In this document: positions 51,528 through 61,318 of the stretch, one piece after another
Numbering within the stretch: the first letter of the stretch is position 1
Layout of the letters: each line of letters starts with the position of its first letter
DNA from: Lutimonas saemankumensis
GTDB lineage: Bacteria; Bacteroidota; Bacteroidia; Flavobacteriales; Flavobacteriaceae
Direction: 5' to 3'
Assembly: GCF_020171465.1 (NCBI RefSeq)
Contig: NZ_JAIUZR010000003.1
Location: forward strand, 868,001-932,000
Length of the DNA stretch: 64,000 nucleotides
Notes under the pieces: generated by a model
What the model was told of the DNA's origin: nothing
The model's input: only the letters and a program-made list of their open reading frames with translations
Databases searched by the model: none
Program-made: the position numbers and the translations under genes

Positions 51528-52775
51528 ATGAAGGAATTTTCTCACTTTTTCTACGATTATTTTGTAAAACTTGGAATGACTGATTTAGGTGCAAAATATC
51601 TGAATATGGCCATTTTGGTTTTAGCGACTCTTTTAATCATATTTGTTATTGACATCATTATAAGGCGCATATTATTGAATCTTTTTACCAAGTTTTCAGA
51701 AAAGACGAAAACTCATTTTGATGATTATGTTGTGAAAAATAAAGTTCCAAGGAACGTTGCTCATATCATCCCTCTTTTGATAGCTCTGGAATTCGTGCCA
51801 TTTGCCTTTGTTGATTTCCCCTATTTTGAAAATATCGTGGAGAAAGGATTGCAAGTCTTTAGTATTCTCCTCACGATCTGGGTGATTCGTAGTTTTGTAA
51901 AAGCCATTCGGGATTACCTGAATACGAAAGAAAGATTAAAGGACAAACCTATAAACAGCTATGTACAGGTAATTCTGATTATTGTATGGTCAATTGGATT
52001 ATTGTCTGCCTTTGCTCTCGTTACTGGTATTCCATTTTTTAAGTTTATAACAACTTTAGGGGCGGCTTCTGCAGTTATTTTACTGATTTTCAGAGATACA
52101 ATAATGGGGTTTGTAGCCAGCTTGCAGGTGTCTATCAATGATATGGTTCAAATTGGTGATTGGATCACTTTTGAAAAATTTGGTGCAGATGGTGACGTTA
52201 TTGAGATCAATCTTGCCACGGTCAAGGTTCAGAATTTTGACAAGACCATAACAACAATACCAACCTATGCCCTAATATCTGATTCTTTTAAGAACTGGCG
52301 CGGAATGGAAAATTCAGGAGGTAGAAGGATCAAAAGAGCTGTTGTCATTAAGCAAAGCAGTATCAAATACCTCAATAAGGAAGAAATTAATGATTTGAAG
52401 AAAATTGAAATTATAGCAGATTATATCAAGACCAGATCAGCGGATATTGATGATTTCAATTCAAAAAACAAGGTTGATAAATCGGTTTTAATCAACGGAA
52501 GAAACCTAACAAACATAGGCCTTTTCAGAAAGTTCGTGGAGTCTTATGTAGAACGTCATTCCGCCATAAACAAGGAAATGATGATCATGACCAGACAACT
52601 GGCTCCCACAACTCAGGGCGTACCTATTGAAATATATGCTTTCAGCAAGGACAAAAGGTGGCAAAACTATGAATATATCATGGCTGATATATTTGATCAC
52701 GTCATTGCTGCTGTGCCTTACTTCGACCTTGAAGTCTTCGAGCTGGCTACAGACTTTAGTTCAACAAATTCATAA
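51528..52775 (+). CDS. ybdG: YbdG-like mechanosensitive ion channel (MscS superfamily)
   Basis: The ATG at 51528 gives 415 residues, the same length as Escherichia coli YbdG; a TTG at 51501 is less likely. The membrane part has four or five helices, followed by the MscS beta domain with VSINDMVQIGDWITFEKFGA. The YbdG-specific stretches TVKVQNFDKTITTIPTYALI, SDSFKNWRGMENSGGRRIKR and VPIEIYAFSKDKRWQNYEY are present. It is an inner-membrane channel that opens on osmotic downshock. Convergent with the TetR gene. Confidence 0.92.
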   Translation: MKEFSHFFYDYFVKLGMTDLGAKYLNMAILVLATLLIIFVIDIIIRRILLNLFTKFSEKTKTHFDDYVVKNKVPRNVAHIIPLLIALEFVPFAFVDFPYFENIVEKGLQVFSILLTIWVIRSFVKAIRDYLNTKERLKDKPINSYVQVILIIVWSIGLLSAFALVTGIPFFKFITTLGAASAVILLIFRDTIMGFVASLQVSINDMVQIGDWITFEKFGADGDVIEINLATVKVQNFDKTITTIPTYALISDSFKNWRGMENSGGRRIKRAVVIKQSSIKYLNKEEINDLKKIEIIADYIKTRSADIDDFNSKNKVDKSVLINGRNLTNIGLFRKFVESYVERHSAINKEMMIMTRQLAPTTQGVPIEIYAFSKDKRWQNYEYIMADIFDHVIAAVPYFDLEVFELATDFSSTNS

Positions 52776-52776
52776 G

Positions 52777-53394
52777 TTATGCATGAACAGGAACCTGGAT
52801 GGAGTTTATAATAAAATCGGCCACTAAGGTTCCACCTTTCTTTTTGATCATTTCAAACTCATCATTGCCCGCACTTATAAAATCTTTCATCAAGGGTGAA
52901 GCCACATGAGGGAACACGCTAAGGGCAAAAATATTAATGATCAATTGCTTGGGATTTATCTCCCTAATTCTTCCTGCTTCAATTTCCTTTTCTACCTGAC
53001 GATAAAATTTATTTGGATCGGGCATCCTTAAATTGACTATAAATTCCTTCGCAAAATCAGTTTTTGAGTTCAATTTTCTTATCAGTCCCAGGGGTAAAAA
53101 CTTGTAATCATTAATAAAAGAAACATAGTTGTTGGTAAAATGCCTTATTTTTTCGATCACGGGCATATCTCCATCGAGAATATCTTGAAGTTGGGGCGCA
53201 ATTCTTCCGTATAATTCAAGAAATACATATTTAAATACTTCATCTTTACTCGAAAAAAGCTCTTTTAATTTCTTTTTGGAGATTCCTGCCTCCTTGGCAA
53301 TAGAACTCATACTGGTTCCATTGAAACCATTATTCTGAAATTCCAGAATAGCAGCTTCAATGACCTGCTTTTGTTTTGGGGGGAAACTGTTCAT
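52777..53394 (-). CDS. TetR/AcrR-family transcriptional regulator
   Basis: The 205-residue protein has an N-terminal DNA-binding domain (EAAILEFQNNGFNGTSMSSI followed by AKEAGISKKKLKELFSSKDE) and a helical ligand domain with HFTNNYVSFINDYKFLPLG. It is immediately downstream of the efflux operon (111 bases from the adaptor gene) and on the same strand, so it may regulate it. The effector is unknown. The ATG at 53394 is well placed. Confidence 0.9.
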   Translation of the reverse strand: MNSFPPKQKQVIEAAILEFQNNGFNGTSMSSIAKEAGISKKKLKELFSSKDEVFKYVFLELYGRIAPQLQDILDGDMPVIEKIRHFTNNYVSFINDYKFLPLGLIRKLNSKTDFAKEFIVNLRMPDPNKFYRQVEKEIEAGRIREINPKQLIINIFALSVFPHVASPLMKDFISAGNDEFEMIKKKGGTLVADFIINSIQVPVHA

Positions 53395-53505
53395 TTGTAT
53401 GTATATATTTTAAAGATAAATGTAAAAAATAAAATTTATCATCCAAAACTGTTTTTGATCATTTAACCTACTAGTAACACACGCGTTAAATCCTTACAGA
53501 AACAA

Positions 53506-54648
53506 TTATTTGATTAGATATTCCCTCCCGCGAAGAAACTTTTGATCTTCGTGTTGTCCTTCCGGGATCGTCACAAGCTGTACTCCGTCTTTTTCCTCCC
53601 CTAACTCGATTCTGATCAATTCGAACTCGTAGTTATCCTTCGTTTCTCGATTCAACCGAAGAATATAATATTTATTTTCCTTTTCAATGATTGCATTTTT
53701 GTCTATTGCTAAAGAGGTTTTCTCCTCCAGAATTATCTTTGCCTGTACAAACATTCCCGGAATGAATCCATCTTCATAGGGCTCTTCAATATGCACATGT
53801 ACCTTTACGGTTCTGTCTTTTCCAATGGATTTACCTATCAAATGAATTTCTCCATTGTACGATTTTGAATTTGACTCGGGAATCGTGAATTTTACCGTCT
53901 GTCCAACTTTTAATTTCAGTACATCCTTTTCAAACACGCTGAGCTCTAAATGCAAATGATCTGTATTGACGATTTCCATGATAACATCAGTCGGACTGAC
54001 GGGTGAACCCGATTTGACATCAATATGTGTGACGTCTCCTGAAATTGGTGCGTACAATTTTGCTTCCGAGCTCAATATTCCTTTCTCAACCAGCCCTGGA
54101 TCAATATTAAGAAGCTGAAGCTTCTTTCTTAACCCCAAATGCATTGCCTCAATTGACCGGTACTCACTTTCTGATCTTAAGAAAGATTTTTCTGAAGTTA
54201 TTTTTTCCTGATAAAGTTCCTTTTGACGTTCAAATTCTGACTTCAAAAATTTAAGTCTCTCCTTCGATTCAAGATATTGTTGTTGAATTTCCAGAAATTC
54301 AATATTTTCAATACTCATTAAGAATTGCCCTTTTTTCACTTTATCTCCAACCAGCAGAGGTGTATTTTTTACAAACCCGCCTATCTGTGCTGTAATAACG
54401 GCTTTCCCATTTGGGGGAACTTCGATCAATCCTGTTGAGGATACTGTTTTTCCCAATGGATGATGCACCAAATCAATTAGATCCAGGTCCTGCTTTGTAA
54501 AATCGTCTTTGGATATCTCTAAAGTTCCATTGACAATCGTTAATTCTGATGAGCTTGATAAAGGATCTGCTTTTTTAGAATCTTTTGAACAGCTGATCAT
54601 AACTGAAAAAACAAAAAACAATATAATAGTTTGCTTGATTGACTTCAT
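53506..54648 (-). CDS. Periplasmic adaptor (membrane-fusion) subunit of the RND metal efflux pump
   Basis: The 380-residue protein has a lipoprotein signal (SVMISC, modified Cys at about residue 20) and the HlyD/CusB architecture: GLIEVPPNGKAVITAQIGGF, a coiled-coil hairpin with FLEIQQQYLESKERLKFLKS, the lipoyl part YAPISGDVTHIDVKSGSPVS and a barrel (VKVHVHIEEPYEDGFIPGMF). It links the inner-membrane pump to the outer-membrane channel. It is 10 bases downstream of the CzcA-like gene. Confidence 0.9.
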   Translation of the reverse strand: MKSIKQTIILFFVFSVMISCSKDSKKADPLSSSSELTIVNGTLEISKDDFTKQDLDLIDLVHHPLGKTVSSTGLIEVPPNGKAVITAQIGGFVKNTPLLVGDKVKKGQFLMSIENIEFLEIQQQYLESKERLKFLKSEFERQKELYQEKITSEKSFLRSESEYRSIEAMHLGLRKKLQLLNIDPGLVEKGILSSEAKLYAPISGDVTHIDVKSGSPVSPTDVIMEIVNTDHLHLELSVFEKDVLKLKVGQTVKFTIPESNSKSYNGEIHLIGKSIGKDRTVKVHVHIEEPYEDGFIPGMFVQAKIILEEKTSLAIDKNAIIEKENKYYILRLNRETKDNYEFELIRIELGEEKDGVQLVTIPEGQHEDQKFLRGREYLIK

Positions 54649-54658
54649 TTTCTCTTTT

Positions 54659-57600
54659 TTATAAAGTTAAATAGTTGATTTCCAAAACGAGCTGATTATA
54701 GTCATTCAAATTACCTAAATAGTCGAGTAAGATTCCCAGTGCATTCTCCATACTTTGTATGTACTGGAAAAAATTAATTTCACCGGATTGATAACTAAAT
54801 TGTGCCGTTTTAAAGATTTCTCGCGATAAATGCTCTCCTTCTGACTCATAATAGGTCAATGCCTCCTGATATTTTTGTAATTCAGAGATCATTTCAGATT
54901 TTTTGGTCTCCAATCGAATTCGATAATCCTTTTCCAGGTTTTCCAATACCTGTGTTTCTATTTTTGACGCCTTTATCTTTGCTGCATTCCCACTAAACAA
55001 AATCGGAAATTTCAACCCGATCTGGTAACCGGTTAAATTTTCATCAAGCCCGGAGTTTGAACCCAGAAAATAATTTATTTTTATATCCGGCAACAGACTT
55101 TGGGACTCTACACTTTTCTTTGCCTGAACAAACTCTTTTCTCTTTGAAAAATAGATCAATCCGGGATTTTCTTCGAGTTTTGATTCCCTCAGCTCCAATT
55201 TAGCCAGTGGGATTTTTACCACTTTAAATTTTTTATCACTTTGAACAGCCTCTTTTAATAAAATTATGGCGCGATCAACATCCTGCTGAGATTGCCTGTA
55301 CAAGGTTTGTAATTGCTTTTGCTTGGCCTGTGCGGTGATCCTTTCAAGATAATTGCTGTCTCCAATTTCAAATTTTCTTTTGGCCGCATGGGCAAAGGTC
55401 CTGTAAAAACTGTCAAGCTTTTTTAAAACATTCTCTTTTTCAAATTCATATTGAAGCTGATAATATCTTGAATTCACAGTAAACTCCAGTTGCCTTCTTT
55501 TCATAGAATAAGAGTTGTTCTGCATTTCCAGTTTCGCCTTATTTACTTTTTTGTCAGCAAAGTAACGTGTAGGAAAAAGAAATTCCTGCTCAATCCCAAA
55601 TACTTTAACCGCCTGATTATTGTAGGCAAGGTTGTTTTCATCATAATGATAATAAAGCTCTGTTTTATCAAAACTGAAGGCATCACCGATTAAGGCATCA
55701 ACCTTTTCAACTTCCAACGAAGAAGCAACTAAACCAGAATTACCTTCCAATGCAAGATTCGTAATTGACTTCAAATCGAGGGTTTCAACCTCCTGAGCAT
55801 GTGCCGAAAAACTTAAAACACCTATCAAAATGATGGAAAGCGGTTTTTTTACGGATCCGATTCTTACCCCATTTGACCTGCTAAAAATCGAATACAAAAC
55901 GGGTAAGACTACCATGGTCAGCAAGGTTGAAGAAACCAGGCCTCCAATTACCACCGTTGCCAGCGGACGTTGAACCTCTGCCCCGGCTCCTGTTGAAACC
56001 GCCATGGGAAGAAAACCGAGAGCAGCCGCCAGGGCCGTTAAAATTACCGGCCTAAGCCTTTCGGTAGTCCCCTTTATAATAATTTTATTAATATCATACA
56101 TACCTTTGCTTTTTAATTCTTTAAAATGTTCAATCAAAACAATCCCGTTCAATACTGCAATTCCGAATAAGGCAATGAATCCGACGCCAGCTGATATGCT
56201 AAATGGCATTCCCCTTAGTTTCAGAAGAAGTACACCACCTACTGCCGCTAAAGGAATTGCAGAAAATATAAGTGCCGCTTCTCTGGCCGATCCGAAGGCG
56301 AAAAACAACATGATAAAAATTAGCACCAGGGCTACGGGAACAGCAATTTTTAATCTGGATTTTGCACGCTGGAGGTTTTCAAACTGTCCTCCATAGGTAA
56401 TACGGTATCCCGTAGGAAGCTCAATCTCTTTAGCTATCAGTTCCTGAGCATCCTCTATCACAGATTGAAGATCTCTGTTCCTGACATTTACGGCAACCAC
56501 AATTCTTCTTTTTGTATCATCCCTGGAGATCTTGGCTGGCCCTTTGGTATAGCTTATACTACCCAGTTCACTCAGAGGAACCTTGAAGCCAAGAGGGGTA
56601 TCAATAAAAAGTTGTTCAAGGTTTGAAATATCCTGCCTGTGAGCCTTGGCAAGCCTGATGGCAAGATCAAATCTCCTTTCCCCTTCAAATACACTGCCCA
56701 CTACTGTTCCGGCAAACCCCATGGAAATGACATCGTTTACTTCTTTTATGCTTAGTCCGTATCGGGCAATCTTGTGCCTGTCATAATCAATCTTCATCTG
56801 TGGTAAACCTTCAATTTTTTCAACCGTAATATCAGATGCCCCTTTAACGCCGGAAATCAATTCGCTGATATCATTGGCCTTCTGAGAAAGAATATCCAGA
56901 TCATCTCCAAATATTTTTATGGCAATATCCGACCTCACTCCGGTTATAAGTTCATTAAACCTCATTTCAATGGGTTGAGTAAACTCGAGCTCAACATCTG
57001 GAAAGTAACCCTTGAGAACCTCTTTGAATCGGTCAGCCAGTTCATCCTTGGATCTGGCAGAAACCCATTGCCCCTTGGGTTTTAGTTTTATGATGATGTC
57101 ACTGTCTTCCATCGACATGGGGTCTGTTGGTATTTCCGCGGCCCCGATCCTGCTCACAACCTGCACAACCTCAGGAAAATTATCCAGTAATATTTGTTCA
57201 ATTTTTGTTGTGGTTTCTATTGTTTTCGAAAGAGAAGTTCCTGTTTTCAGAACGGGTTGAATTACAAAATCTCCTTCATCGAGAGTGGGTACAAATTCCC
57301 CTCCCATTCTACTGAATATCACCGCGGCAATTATCAGAAGGGTAACAGCAGATCCTATCACCATCTTCCTGGATCTCAAGGCCCAGCGTATTATGGGTTG
57401 ATAAAGATTCGAGATAACGCTCATGATCCTTTGGCTTATATTGAATCCCTCTTTCTGAGCGGGTTTAATAAAAATGGCCGACATTACCGGGATGTAAGTA
57501 AGGCCAAAGATCATAGCCCCGATCAGGGCAAAACTGAAGGTCAAAGCCATCGGTTTGAACATTTTACCCTCTACTCCGCTCAAAGAAAGTATGGGAATAA

Positions 57601-58990
57601 AGACAATCAGGATGATCAGCTGTCCAAAAACTGCTGAATTCATCATTTTTGAGGCCGCCTCTGAAGTAATTCTTGAAATTTTCTTTTTCTGTTCGGGTAT
57701 ATCAAGAGTTAGAATTTCTTTACGCCTGGAAACCAGCTTATAGGAGATAAATTCAACAATGATTACCGATCCGTCGATAATGATACCAAAATCTATAGCT
57801 CCCAAACTCATTAAATTGGCATCAACCCCAAAAATATGCATCATTGAAATGGCAAAAAGAAGCGTCATTGGAATCATCGAGGCCACTACCAGGCCTGATC
57901 TTAAATTTCCCAAGAGAAGCACAACTACAAATATGACAATTAAACAACCCAAAATCAGATTTTCTGCAACGGTTAATGAAGTTCTATGGATAAGCTCGCT
58001 GCGTTCCAGAAAGGCATTGATATAAACTCCTTCCGGAAGTATTCCTGATATCTCGTCTACCCTTGATTTAACGTCGTCAATAACCTTTTTGGAGTTCCCG
58101 TCCTTTAACATCATCACCTGCCCCAAAACCTTTTCTCCTTCTCCATTGCCGGTGATGGCACCGAACCGGTTAGCATGACCAAATCCAACCTCAGCTATAT
58201 CTCTGATGTATATGGAAAGACCATTAACATTTTTAACAGAGATGTTCCTTATGTCCTCAAGAGTCTTAACGAGTCCTTCTCCGCGAATAAAATAAGCCTG
58301 ATCTATTTTTTCGATATAAGCACCCCCGGCAATTGAATTATTTCTGTTGACAGCCCTAAATACCTCGGATACTGAAATATTCATCGCATTGAGCTTTTCC
58401 GTATTGATGGAAACCTCATACTGTTTAAGGAATCCTCCCCATGTATTAACTTCAATGACTCCCGGAATTCCAGACAGCTGTCTTTTTACAATCCAATCCT
58501 GAATGGACCTCAGGTCAGTTACCGTGTATTTTGATTCAAATTGAGGTTCAACATCAAGAACATATTGATAAATCTCACCGAGCCCGGTGCTGATCGGTCC
58601 CATCTCAGGATGCCCATAGCCCTCGGGTATTTTTTCACTTACTGCAAGAATCTTTTCTGAAATGAGTTGTCTTGGCAAATAGGTGCCCATTTTATCCTCA
58701 AATACAATAGTTACAACTGAAAGTCCAAATTTTGATATCGATCTGATTTCAACCACCCCAGGCAAATTGGCCATTTCAAGTTCTATAGGATAGGTGATAA
58801 ATTGTTCTATATCCTCTGTAGATAAATTCCGGGATGTCGTTATTACCTGTACCTGATTATTGGTCACGTCCGGCACTGCACCTATATGGATCCTGGTTAT
58901 GGAATAGATTCCAAAAGCGATTACTCCAAAGGTGAAAATAAAAATGGTCAACCTGTTTCTCAGGCTGAATTCAATTATTTTCGTAAGCAT
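54659..58990 (-). CDS. czcA: CzcA-type heavy-metal RND pump fused to a TolC-like outer-membrane channel
   Basis: The 1443-residue protein is two proteins in one. Residues 1 to about 1045 are a heavy-metal RND transporter with the usual twelve helices; the proton-relay residues Asp400, Asp406 and Glu413 are in GAIDFGIIIDGSVIIVEF, the divalent-cation (Co/Zn/Cd) type rather than the copper type. A second signal-like stretch SIILIGVLSFSAHAQ (about 1052-1066) precedes a 377-residue outer-membrane efflux (TolC-like) domain with LDLKSITNLALEGNSG and coiled-coil helices. Such fusions occur in Bacteroidota. The first ATG at 58990 is normal for the family. Confidence 0.9.
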   Translation of the reverse strand: MLTKIIEFSLRNRLTIFIFTFGVIAFGIYSITRIHIGAVPDVTNNQVQVITTSRNLSTEDIEQFITYPIELEMANLPGVVEIRSISKFGLSVVTIVFEDKMGTYLPRQLISEKILAVSEKIPEGYGHPEMGPISTGLGEIYQYVLDVEPQFESKYTVTDLRSIQDWIVKRQLSGIPGVIEVNTWGGFLKQYEVSINTEKLNAMNISVSEVFRAVNRNNSIAGGAYIEKIDQAYFIRGEGLVKTLEDIRNISVKNVNGLSIYIRDIAEVGFGHANRFGAITGNGEGEKVLGQVMMLKDGNSKKVIDDVKSRVDEISGILPEGVYINAFLERSELIHRTSLTVAENLILGCLIVIFVVVLLLGNLRSGLVVASMIPMTLLFAISMMHIFGVDANLMSLGAIDFGIIIDGSVIIVEFISYKLVSRRKEILTLDIPEQKKKISRITSEAASKMMNSAVFGQLIILIVFIPILSLSGVEGKMFKPMALTFSFALIGAMIFGLTYIPVMSAIFIKPAQKEGFNISQRIMSVISNLYQPIIRWALRSRKMVIGSAVTLLIIAAVIFSRMGGEFVPTLDEGDFVIQPVLKTGTSLSKTIETTTKIEQILLDNFPEVVQVVSRIGAAEIPTDPMSMEDSDIIIKLKPKGQWVSARSKDELADRFKEVLKGYFPDVELEFTQPIEMRFNELITGVRSDIAIKIFGDDLDILSQKANDISELISGVKGASDITVEKIEGLPQMKIDYDRHKIARYGLSIKEVNDVISMGFAGTVVGSVFEGERRFDLAIRLAKAHRQDISNLEQLFIDTPLGFKVPLSELGSISYTKGPAKISRDDTKRRIVVAVNVRNRDLQSVIEDAQELIAKEIELPTGYRITYGGQFENLQRAKSRLKIAVPVALVLIFIMLFFAFGSAREAALIFSAIPLAAVGGVLLLKLRGMPFSISAGVGFIALFGIAVLNGIVLIEHFKELKSKGMYDINKIIIKGTTERLRPVILTALAAALGFLPMAVSTGAGAEVQRPLATVVIGGLVSSTLLTMVVLPVLYSIFSRSNGVRIGSVKKPLSIILIGVLSFSAHAQEVETLDLKSITNLALEGNSGLVASSLEVEKVDALIGDAFSFDKTELYYHYDENNLAYNNQAVKVFGIEQEFLFPTRYFADKKVNKAKLEMQNNSYSMKRRQLEFTVNSRYYQLQYEFEKENVLKKLDSFYRTFAHAAKRKFEIGDSNYLERITAQAKQKQLQTLYRQSQQDVDRAIILLKEAVQSDKKFKVVKIPLAKLELRESKLEENPGLIYFSKRKEFVQAKKSVESQSLLPDIKINYFLGSNSGLDENLTGYQIGLKFPILFSGNAAKIKASKIETQVLENLEKDYRIRLETKKSEMISELQKYQEALTYYESEGEHLSREIFKTAQFSYQSGEINFFQYIQSMENALGILLDYLGNLNDYNQLVLEINYLTL

Positions 58991-59077
58991 ACTATTTAAT
59001 TTCTTTACTGTTGTGGTATGTGCTGATTCTTACTTTTATCAAGTAAAACAAAGCCAAAAAAATTCAGTGAATAAATA

Positions 59078-59476
59078 TTAGCCTATTCTTGGAGGTTGAA
59101 AGATGTCTGAATTCTTCAGATAGGAGTAATTATTGTAGTAAAAAGTGGGTTGCTGATGCTTTATTTCTGTTGAGACAATACATTTTACAACATCCGGAGC
59201 CATCAAAAAGAATTGTCCGCCATCAGCATAAACCGCATGTTTAAAAGGTAGATTGTGATGATCTCCGTTTTGTTGCTCCTCGTGTTCCTGGTGTTCTGAA
59301 ATCTTATTTCCGTAATGTTTGGAAATAAATGAAAACAAATTGTCCCCGAATTCAGCCTGATGCAGTTCAATATGCTCCATTAAAGCTCCAAAATTAGCAA
59401 TGTCCCTTATATGAAGATTTATACTTTGAGTAAGCATAAATAATGAGAGTACCGTTGATATCACCTTGAGGAACAT
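59078..59476 (-). CDS. Small exported His-rich protein leading the metal efflux operon
   Basis: The 132-residue protein has a signal peptide (VISTVLSLFMLTQSINLH) and a His/Glu-rich segment (HQEHEEQQNGDHHNLPFKH near residues 60-80) that could bind metal. It reads into the CzcA-like gene 87 bases downstream. Similar small proteins are, as I recall, found at the head of CzcA/CusA operons in flavobacteria. A metal-sensing or metal-buffering role is inferred from composition and position only. Confidence 0.72.
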   Translation of the reverse strand: MFLKVISTVLSLFMLTQSINLHIRDIANFGALMEHIELHQAEFGDNLFSFISKHYGNKISEHQEHEEQQNGDHHNLPFKHAVYADGGQFFLMAPDVVKCIVSTEIKHQQPTFYYNNYSYLKNSDIFQPPRIG

Positions 59477-59601
59477 GGAGAAAAAACTTGATAATAATTA
59501 CTGTTCTTATGATTTATAAAAATAAGACATAATTGAAAATCAAATGTTGACTAATGTCACATTTCGAAAAGAACCCTGAAAAATCTGATTTCCCGAGCAG
59601 A

Positions 59602-61119
59602 CTACCTGAAAAGCATGCTGATTTTAACTCTTAACTGTCTTTTATAGTCCTCCTCGAGCCATTTGATATAATTTTTGGAGCTTTTTAAAATGCAGAATGA
59701 GTATTGTTTGATCCTGTACTCGATTTCATCATGAAGTTCCCTTGAAAGAATATGGGCATCAAAAACATCTTCACTGTTCTCAGCACATATCCTGGCGTGC
59801 TGTGCAATTGATTTTTCCAGTACTAATTTTGATTTCTTACCTGAACTTACAGCCTCCTGATACTCCTTCTTCACATCAAAGTCAAAATCATCTGATTTCG
59901 AAAATAATGCTTTAACACTTTCAGGCATCTCATATTTGAAATTACGTTCAATTTCCTCATCACTGATAAGGTTCTCAAGGAAATAAGAAGGATTTTTGAA
60001 TATGAGCTGCCAGTCTACTTCATCGGTCCACAACCCAAATCTTGAAACATTATTGCCAAGGTCAACTACCGTAAAATTATTCTTGTCATCCACAACCCTT
60101 GAACCTCTGCCAATCATCTGAAAATATAGGGCCAAAGACTTGGTCGCCCTATTGATAATGATAGATTCTATACTGGGTTCATCAAAACCTGTTGTTAAAA
60201 TTCCAACCGAGGTTAAAATTGCGTCCGGAGTATTTTTAAACCAGCTCAATACCTGCCGGCGCTCTTCTTTTGTGTTCGTGTTGTCAATATAGTTGACTTT
60301 GTATCCGGCTCTTTTAAAAATCTCATAAACATGTCTCGAAGTATGAATACCATTATTAAAGATCAGTGTTTTCTTTCCCTTACTCGTACTTTCATAGGCC
60401 GAGATCAGTTTAGACTGCATTTCACTTTTAGTATATAGCTCTTCAGAAGATTTTACGGTGTAATCTCCATTGGCACCTATCTTAAGGGTACTCAGATTCA
60501 CATTAAAACTGTAGGTGGTGGCCTGGGCAAGAAAACCCTTTTCGATCAGGGCCGGGATCCTTTCACCAACAATAAGATCTTTATATATCTCATGCATCGG
60601 AAGATTGATGTTCGAACTTAACGGAGTAGCAGTAACCCCCAGGATAAAGCATCTTTCAAAATGCTTGAAAAGCTTTCTGAATGAGTTGTAATGTGCCTCA
60701 TCAACAATAACAAGACCAATATCCTGAAGATCCGCTTTTTCTTCTTTTATCCTGTTATTAAGGGTTTCAACCATAGCAACGAAACAGGAATATTTTTCCT
60801 CGTTGGTAACCTCCTTTACGCTGCTGTCAATTACTTTATTGTTTACCCCAAATTCCGTCAGCATGCTCGAAGTTTGTTTGCTCAACTCAATTCTATGCGT
60901 CAGAATTAAAACTTTATGCTGATTCTTTTTGATGTAACGCCTTGCTATTTCCGAAAATATTACGGTTTTCCCTCCTCCTGTAGGCAATTGATACAAGAGA
61001 TTATAACTTGTGGGGTTTTCATTTATTCTCTGGAAAATCTTATCGATGGCACCGTGTTGGTAATCATAAAGTTTCTTACCAATTATCTTTTCTTCCTTAT
61101 CAAGTTTTGTGAGCACCAT
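59602..61119 (-). CDS. DEAD/DEAH-box superfamily 2 helicase
   Basis: I start at the ATG at 61119 (MVLTKLDKEEKIIGKKLYDY), giving 505 residues; a TTG at 61152 is possible. Helicase motifs are visible: Q-like LYDYQHGAI, Walker A LPTGGGKT, Walker B/DEAH in LVIVDEAHYNSF, SAT-like GVTATPLSS, then LIFNNGIHTS, ILTTGFDEPS and QMIGRGSR (motif VI). It resembles the helicase subunits of type III restriction systems and Rad25-like helicases, but no modification gene is close. The role in DNA or RNA repair is unknown. Confidence 0.9.
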   Translation of the reverse strand: MVLTKLDKEEKIIGKKLYDYQHGAIDKIFQRINENPTSYNLLYQLPTGGGKTVIFSEIARRYIKKNQHKVLILTHRIELSKQTSSMLTEFGVNNKVIDSSVKEVTNEEKYSCFVAMVETLNNRIKEEKADLQDIGLVIVDEAHYNSFRKLFKHFERCFILGVTATPLSSNINLPMHEIYKDLIVGERIPALIEKGFLAQATTYSFNVNLSTLKIGANGDYTVKSSEELYTKSEMQSKLISAYESTSKGKKTLIFNNGIHTSRHVYEIFKRAGYKVNYIDNTNTKEERRQVLSWFKNTPDAILTSVGILTTGFDEPSIESIIINRATKSLALYFQMIGRGSRVVDDKNNFTVVDLGNNVSRFGLWTDEVDWQLIFKNPSYFLENLISDEEIERNFKYEMPESVKALFSKSDDFDFDVKKEYQEAVSSGKKSKLVLEKSIAQHARICAENSEDVFDAHILSRELHDEIEYRIKQYSFCILKSSKNYIKWLEEDYKRQLRVKISMLFR

Positions 61120-61260
61120 ATCGTTAAAAATAAACCTTGCAAAAATACTCAATTAACTAAGTTCTTTTGCAATTCTTTAAAAGATTTTTTCCACTTATTC
61201 TTTATTCTTTTTCTATCCGACTGATTACTAAAAATTTAGAACTTCAATCATTTGAAATAA

Positions 61261-61295
61261 AAAAATGCCGTCTTTCAAAAAGGTCGGCATTTTTA
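61261..61295 (-). terminator. Intrinsic terminator after leuB
   Basis: A stem of about 10 bp (AAAAATGCCG / CGGCATTTTT at 61262-61295, with further pairing inside). It lies 24 bases after the leuB stop and is A/T-flanked on both sides, so it works for the leu operon on the minus strand and possibly in reverse. Confidence 0.85.
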
Positions 61296-61318
61296 AAATT
61301 TTGATTTGTGGTTTTTAT

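Noticed and set aside
57194-57637. 147-residue open frame opposite the CzcA-like gene
   Set aside because: It is a shadow of the pump gene with no start context, no known domain and a low-complexity composition.
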